Position numbers and translations under genes: made by a program. From the NCBI GenBank assembly GCA_014804355.1, contig JAAUZY010000060.1:17829-81828 (forward strand): a stretch of 64,000 bases of DNA. Reading direction: 5' to 3'. The notes under the pieces were generated by a model. It did no database searches. It was not told the origin of the DNA and saw only the letters and a list, made by a program, of their open reading frames with translations. Of this stretch, positions 59,511-64,000 are shown piece by piece. Source of the DNA: Lachnospiraceae bacterium (lineage in GTDB: Bacteria; Bacillota; Clostridia; Lachnospirales; Lachnospiraceae). The first letter of the stretch is position 1. Each line of letters begins with the position of its first letter.

Positions 59511-59920
59511 CTGATTTTTGCCTTCAGCTCCTGATATCCCCGCGTCAACAGATCGACCTGTATTTTCATGCTTTCATATCCCTCAATGTCCTTCGTATGC
59601 AGGAACCGGTCTACTTTATCATTCACACTGGCGATATCCCGGCTTAACATTTTATAAGCTACATCCATCTCTATTCGTATTGCTTTGAATTCCATGTCAT
59701 TATCGGATTCCATTTTGTCCATTCTGGCTTCGAGGCTATCCACTTTCGCTTCAAGGCTGTCCATTCTTTCCTCGAGCCTGTCCATTCTTTCCTCAAGTCT
59801 GCCGATCCTGTCTTCGAGTCCGTCTATCCTCTTATTCAGACCGGCCTCCATAGAATCCAGACGAGCCATAATCGCCGAAAACATTTCTCCGTTAGTCACA
59901 GTTACCATCTCCTTGTTCAT
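59507..59920 (-). CDS. Coiled-coil protein with heptad repeats
   Basis: 137 aa; LDSMEAGLNKRIDGLEDRIGRLEERMDRLEERMDSLEAKVDSLEARMDKMES. Confidence 0.65.
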   Translation of the reverse strand: MNKEMVTVTNGEMFSAIMARLDSMEAGLNKRIDGLEDRIGRLEERMDRLEERMDSLEAKVDSLEARMDKMESDNDMEFKAIRIEMDVAYKMLSRDIASVNDKVDRFLHTKDIEGYESMKIQVDLLTRGYQELKAKIS

Positions 59921-60319
59921 TCAGTATACCTCTCTTTCCTTTTCCGGTCAACGCAAACATTTGTTTTTATACAATATAAATATTCGTTATTTCGTTTATT
60001 ACACTTCTTTTTTCTTTCTGTTTGATTAACCGTATGTCCTTGATCTGTAAGTACTCTACCTCGTGAAAATTCCGGCGATATGCCAATGATCCCATATTGT
60101 TATGGATAGATTTTCACATAGATTTGATTGTTATGAATTGAGTATACACTGTTGAGGTTGGGATGTCAAACTGTGTTTTGCGCAGTTTATACTGTTTGCA
60201 GGTTGATTTCCGTGATCTCTTCCCACCCTGTATTGAATTCCACCTCTTTTTCATGTATAATCTATCCAGAAAAAGAAATACTTTTCCTACGAATTATAAT
60301 CATGAGAGGAGGCTTTCCC

Positions 60320-60562
60320 ATGAGTACTTTAGACGCAACTGTTTCCATGCTGGAAGCAATGCCAGAAGATGCAAGAATCAAGGTTATGGAATTCACACAG
60401 AAACTGTTCACTTCCAGAAAGCCTGCAAACCCATTTGTTCCAGTCAGTCAGGACCAAATCCTTTCTGACCTTGCCGAATCACGCCAGCAGATTTCTGATG
60501 GAAAGGGACTTGATATGGAAGACGCACTGAACAGGATGGGAAAACAGCATGGATTTATTTAA
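60320..60562 (+). CDS. Antitoxin of type II TA system
   Basis: 80 aa MSTLDATVSMLEAMPEDARIKVMEFTQKLF...; overlaps the toxin start; GAGAGGAGG RBS. Confidence 0.75.
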   Translation: MSTLDATVSMLEAMPEDARIKVMEFTQKLFTSRKPANPFVPVSQDQILSDLAESRQQISDGKGLDMEDALNRMGKQHGFI

Positions 60563-60881
60563 TGTGATTATTTCGCCAAAAGCGCTGTCCCAACTGAACA
60601 GCTATATTGACTACCTGCAATACACTCTGCTAAATGACCAGGCCGCCTACAATGTATGGCAGGATGCCATGGAAACACGTGAGCAACTTTCAAAAGCCGC
60701 CAGCAGTCTGAAATTTTGCACTCATCCCAAACTGAAAAAGAACGGATATCGTGCCATCTGTTTCATGCGGCACCGCTATCTCATGCTATACCGGATAGAG
60801 GGCACAACTGTTTATGTAGATGCTATATACCATCAGCTCCAGAATTATGAAAATACCTTTGTAGATGAATTAAACCGCTAA
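60549..60881 (+). CDS. RelE/ParE-type toxin
   Basis: 110 aa; VIISPKALSQLNSYIDYLQYTLLNDQAAYNVWQ, YRAICFMRHRYLMLYRIEGTTVYVDAIYHQLQNYE. Confidence 0.82.
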   Translation: MDLFNVIISPKALSQLNSYIDYLQYTLLNDQAAYNVWQDAMETREQLSKAASSLKFCTHPKLKKNGYRAICFMRHRYLMLYRIEGTTVYVDAIYHQLQNYENTFVDELNR

Positions 60882-60885
60882 AGTC

Positions 60886-60924
60886 AAAAAGCCGGAATGG
60901 AGATATGATTCCTTCCGGCTTTTT
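60886..60924. terminator. Intrinsic terminator after TA pair
   Basis: AAAAAGCCGGAA...TTCCGGCTTTTT. Confidence 0.85.
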
Positions 60925-61040
60925 GTTTTCTCTTATTCGATTTATCACTCTGTATATTGTGTCTCTTTCATTATGGATATACTATATATTGACAACCTTT
61001 CGGTCGTATTCTATACTGAAGATATAGGAGGCTGTTGGTA

Positions 61041-61454
61041 ATGACAAAAGAAAATATTATTTTATATGCCAGATTGCTACGTAACATCTTTGAGACTACA
61101 GATGCTATAGAGATTGCCCGTCAGCTTCGGTATGAAGTGCTCTTCGTAGAGGCGGATATCCGCTCTCTCAAAGCAAACACATACAGATGTGAAAATGGAA
61201 CCAAGACCATTTTCATAAACAATAAATATGATGACACCTCCAGAACAATCCTATGCGCCCATGAACTGGGGCACGCCGTTTTTAATCATAAATACAAGCA
61301 TAATTACAAAGACAAAAACTTGAAAAATGAATATGAGGTTAATCTCTTTGCGGTTGCATTACTATTTGACGAGTGCTTTAATATCCCTCTTGTACAGATG
61401 AGCAATTATGCACTTCAGAGCATATTGGATCTAAATATTAATCTCCTGCCATAG
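61041..61454 (+). CDS. ImmA/IrrE-type metallopeptidase
   Basis: 137 aa from ATG 61041; CAHELGHAVFNHK, downstream EVNLFAVALLF; GGAGG RBS. Confidence 0.85.
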   Translation: MTKENIILYARLLRNIFETTDAIEIARQLRYEVLFVEADIRSLKANTYRCENGTKTIFINNKYDDTSRTILCAHELGHAVFNHKYKHNYKDKNLKNEYEVNLFAVALLFDECFNIPLVQMSNYALQSILDLNINLLP

Positions 61455-61494
61455 AAGAAACTTATTTATGTATTCAAGCCAATTCAACTTCTTA

Positions 61495-61649
61495 ATGGAA
61501 ACGGGACTGTCACAAGCCAAATCTCAGCAATCACGCCCTGTTGCTGATGTGTTCACGGATTTGAAACGGGAGATGCAATAATGGGTAAAACTTATGCTGT
61601 GAAAATCACATCCCAGGCTGAAGATCAAATACAGGAAATCATACCTTGA
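61495..61649 (+). pseudogene. Truncated type II TA remnant (antitoxin tail + toxin N-terminus)
   Basis: METGLSQAKSQQSRPVADVFTDLKREMQ* (61495-61581), then overlapping ATG MGKTYAVKITSQAEDQIQEIIP* (61581-61649), which looks like the first ~20 aa of a RelE/ParE toxin. Confidence 0.6.
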
Positions 61650-61695
61650 AACCGCCAGATCAAATGGTCTGAATCCCCGGAAATATCTGGAATAC
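61642..61695 (+). mobile_element. IS66-like transposase C-terminal remnant
   Basis: In another frame: YLETARSNGLNPRKYLEY, resembling the IETAKANGLNPYKYLxYLL signature of IS66 transposases; abuts the toxin truncation. Confidence 0.5.
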
Positions 61696-61699
61696 CCTA

Positions 61700-63502
61700 T
61701 TACTCAACGCATACGTTCTTTTTCTGTTCAGCTTTTGCCAATTCTATATTATATTCGTTCTCGTGTACGATCTGGCTGTCCTTTCCATACAGATTTACAT
61801 ATATTTTCTGAGCTTTACTAAGCCAGACCAGCGCCTCATCAAAATCGCCCTTAACATAATACAATTTAGCCAGCATATCATATGCACGCGCAATATCCGG
61901 ATGATCCTCCGGATATGTTTTTTCCCATATTTTTAATGCTTTCAGCATATATACATACGCATCAAGCAATTTCCCCCACGCCTGCTGCCGCAAAAAGATT
62001 GCCGCAAGATTCATGTATGAGTTCGCTAATTCCGTATTTGTTTCCCCGTAGATTTTTTCCCTGACTGTTATTGCTTTCTTATAATATTTTTCGGCCGGAT
62101 TCCATTGTTCCAAATCAGCGTACACCGCCGCCAGATTATGGTATATATGCGCTGCATTTTCATGATCTTCCCCTAAAAACCGAGTGCAGATTTTTCTGGC
62201 TCTGATCAGACCTTGCTTGGCGTGTTCCAAATCTCCCATTTGATGGTAGATTCCGGATATATTATTCAATACGAGAATCTCTGCCTCTACATTGCCCGTG
62301 TGATACTTTTCTCCCAATTCCTGTGATTTCTGAAAACATTTCAGCGCCTCCGATAATTCTCCCTTTTCCTCGTAAGCACGTCCAAGATTATTATATACTA
62401 CCAGTATTCTATAACTGCTCTCATTTCCGGATGCCATAATCACCTGAATATTTTGCTTATGAATTTCAAGCGCTTCATCATATTTGTGCTCCACTAAATA
62501 TACCTGTGCAATATATTCCCATATATCTATCGTCTCCAGTGAATACTCCTTAGCAAATTTCTTATAAATCCGCAACGCCTTATAGCTGTTATCTTTTGCT
62601 TGCGAAAAATCTCCTGACTTTAAACACATACATGCCAGATCCGCATACATTTCGGCTATATCAATCGAATTCGGCGCAAACAACTTCTCAACCAATTCCT
62701 GTCTCAATTTTGCAAAATGCGACACCTTCCGGTATATTCCAAGTTGCAGGTACACTCTCGAGAGTAACTTATATATGCTAATTTGCTCCCGCTCTTCTTT
62801 TCCCGAAACCAATACATCACTTACACTGTCTGTCAGATCTCGTATCCACTCTGCTGCCGTATGGTCTAAATAATCTGCACAGGAAAGCCAGACATGCAGT
62901 ATCGCCTCCGCCATTTTTAAATCCGGTTTTTCATTTCCATCATGTGTCTCAATATATCCCTTATACTCCGCAAACCGATTGACCAGCAGTCTGATATCTC
63001 CGGTATATTCTTTGCTCTCATTGTAAGAAATCGTCTCTTTTTCTTCCTCTACAACAAATGAACAATTATACATAATATAAGTAAATAAGTCACGCGCCTC
63101 TCTGGATAACAGAATAGAAAAATAGGGTGTCATTCCAAACACCCACATTTTATCGCACTCCATCAGTTGATCCCGCATATAATTTAATTTTTCTATATAT
63201 ACACTGTCTCCCACCCACAGACCGCATAACTGCAAATTACACATAATAACGACCTGTGCCTGCGGAGTTTTATCCAAAATCTGTTTCAACCGTTGAATAT
63301 CGGACGGAATCTCCTCTGTTCTTTTTGCATAGTCCGCCATATCGACAATAATTGCCTGCTTATGGCAGCTTTTCTTAAGTTCATCTGCAATTAAACGCTG
63401 CTCCTTAGCTGTCGCCGCCTGATAAATGCACATCCCTCTTGTCGTGTCCTCCATCATCAATGACAGCATCTGAAACTGTTCGCCTTCCGCCTGTGCAATC
63501 AT
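61700..63502 (-). CDS. Degenerate P-loop NTPase-like N-terminus fused to TPR array
   Basis: 600 aa; NTPase-like strand patterns (QVVIMCNLQLCGLW, LNYMRDQLMECDKMWVFGMTPYFSILLSREARDLFTYIMY) without a recognisable Walker A, then TPR repeats (YHNLAAVYADLEQWNPAEKYYKKAITVREK). Confidence 0.75.
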   Translation of the reverse strand: MIAQAEGEQFQMLSLMMEDTTRGMCIYQAATAKEQRLIADELKKSCHKQAIIVDMADYAKRTEEIPSDIQRLKQILDKTPQAQVVIMCNLQLCGLWVGDSVYIEKLNYMRDQLMECDKMWVFGMTPYFSILLSREARDLFTYIMYNCSFVVEEEKETISYNESKEYTGDIRLLVNRFAEYKGYIETHDGNEKPDLKMAEAILHVWLSCADYLDHTAAEWIRDLTDSVSDVLVSGKEEREQISIYKLLSRVYLQLGIYRKVSHFAKLRQELVEKLFAPNSIDIAEMYADLACMCLKSGDFSQAKDNSYKALRIYKKFAKEYSLETIDIWEYIAQVYLVEHKYDEALEIHKQNIQVIMASGNESSYRILVVYNNLGRAYEEKGELSEALKCFQKSQELGEKYHTGNVEAEILVLNNISGIYHQMGDLEHAKQGLIRARKICTRFLGEDHENAAHIYHNLAAVYADLEQWNPAEKYYKKAITVREKIYGETNTELANSYMNLAAIFLRQQAWGKLLDAYVYMLKALKIWEKTYPEDHPDIARAYDMLAKLYYVKGDFDEALVWLSKAQKIYVNLYGKDSQIVHENEYNIELAKAEQKKNVCVE

Positions 63503-63505
63503 ACA

Positions 63506-64000
63506 CTAATTTCCCCCAAATTTCCTGTGTTCAACCAGCCACTTTTCCACCAGAGGATGCAGATCGCACCATCTTGTTCCGTTGTATTCAAGCACTGCAC
63601 CTACCTGCATTAATTTTGTAATCGCCTCCGATGAATTGACATACTTATGTCCCTTGTAAATCTCTTCCATTGCCGGAATCAGATCAGAAGAATAACTTGC
63701 ATTCATTTCCGATTCTAAAGAATTTAATGCAAATTCCGCATCCTCTATACTTATGATAGCCGCTTTCCGTACTCTGGCACGAATTGCCGCTTTACCGATA
63801 CACCGAAACAGATCCCTGATATACCCACCGGTCTGCTTAATAAGCAGATCTAATACACCTTCATCAAAAAGCGATAAATCTGCCCGCTTATTCACAATCT
63901 GATACATTGTTTTCATGCCTTCTTCATATTCCGGCTCATAGTGATCTGTAACCCAGTTCTTCAACTTAATCATCGGAAGCTTCTCCGGATTGGGCAGCCA
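63506..64000 (-). CDS. C-terminal part of an ATPase (Orc1/Cdc6/STAND-like lid and winged helix), truncated at window end
   Basis: Frame is open to 64000 (...WLPNPEKLPMIKLKNWVTDHYEPEYEEGM...LDLLIKQTGGYIRDLFRCIGKAAIRARVRKA...). Ends 3 bp before the TPR gene. Confidence 0.6.
   Translation of the reverse strand, partial: WLPNPEKLPMIKLKNWVTDHYEPEYEEGMKTMYQIVNKRADLSLFDEGVLDLLIKQTGGYIRDLFRCIGKAAIRARVRKAAIISIEDAEFALNSLESEMNASYSSDLIPAMEEIYKGHKYVNSSEAITKLMQVGAVLEYNGTRWCDLHPLVEKWLVEHRKFGGN

Noticed and set aside
1-64000. CRISPR array, rRNA genes, prophage or intact IS element
   Set aside because: No regularly spaced direct repeats of CRISPR size, no rRNA-like stretches, no complete transposase, integrase or phage structural genes seen.

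Overview
The window looks like a chromosomal segment from a low-to-mid-GC Clostridia genome, probably Lachnospiraceae-like by gene content (this is inference). Most of it is ordinary operonic sequence: purEMND, a NUDIX-pyrF-pyrE run, radA/clpC, M29 aminopeptidase, MoxR-DUF58-transglutaminase, ABC exporters, a two-component system with an FtsX-type ABC transporter, two MCPs, a bacteriohemerythrin, two sigma-factor modules and a tRNA-Trp. The more unusual parts are: (i) a VTC / DUF4956 / CotH / CotH-like four-gene run at 5.7-10.5 kb; (ii) a LacI regulator with matching operator-like sites at two loci about 10.5 kb apart; (iii) several families of dispersed palindromic intergenic repeats, including a ~55-bp element in 2 full and 1 half copy, a 26-bp element in 2 identical copies, and triloop hairpins; (iv) a 226-bp element with 30-bp perfect terminal inverted repeats and no credible gene; (v) a structured leader in front of an ECF S-component + P-loop kinase pair; (vi) an accessory right end with a toxin-antitoxin pair, an ImmA/IrrE protease, a truncated TA remnant fused to an IS66-like transposase scrap, and a two-gene ATPase + degenerate-NTPase/TPR system that runs off the window. 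The best candidates for something undescribed are (vi), (i), (iv) and (v). All family calls come from reading the sequence by eye; no database search was run.
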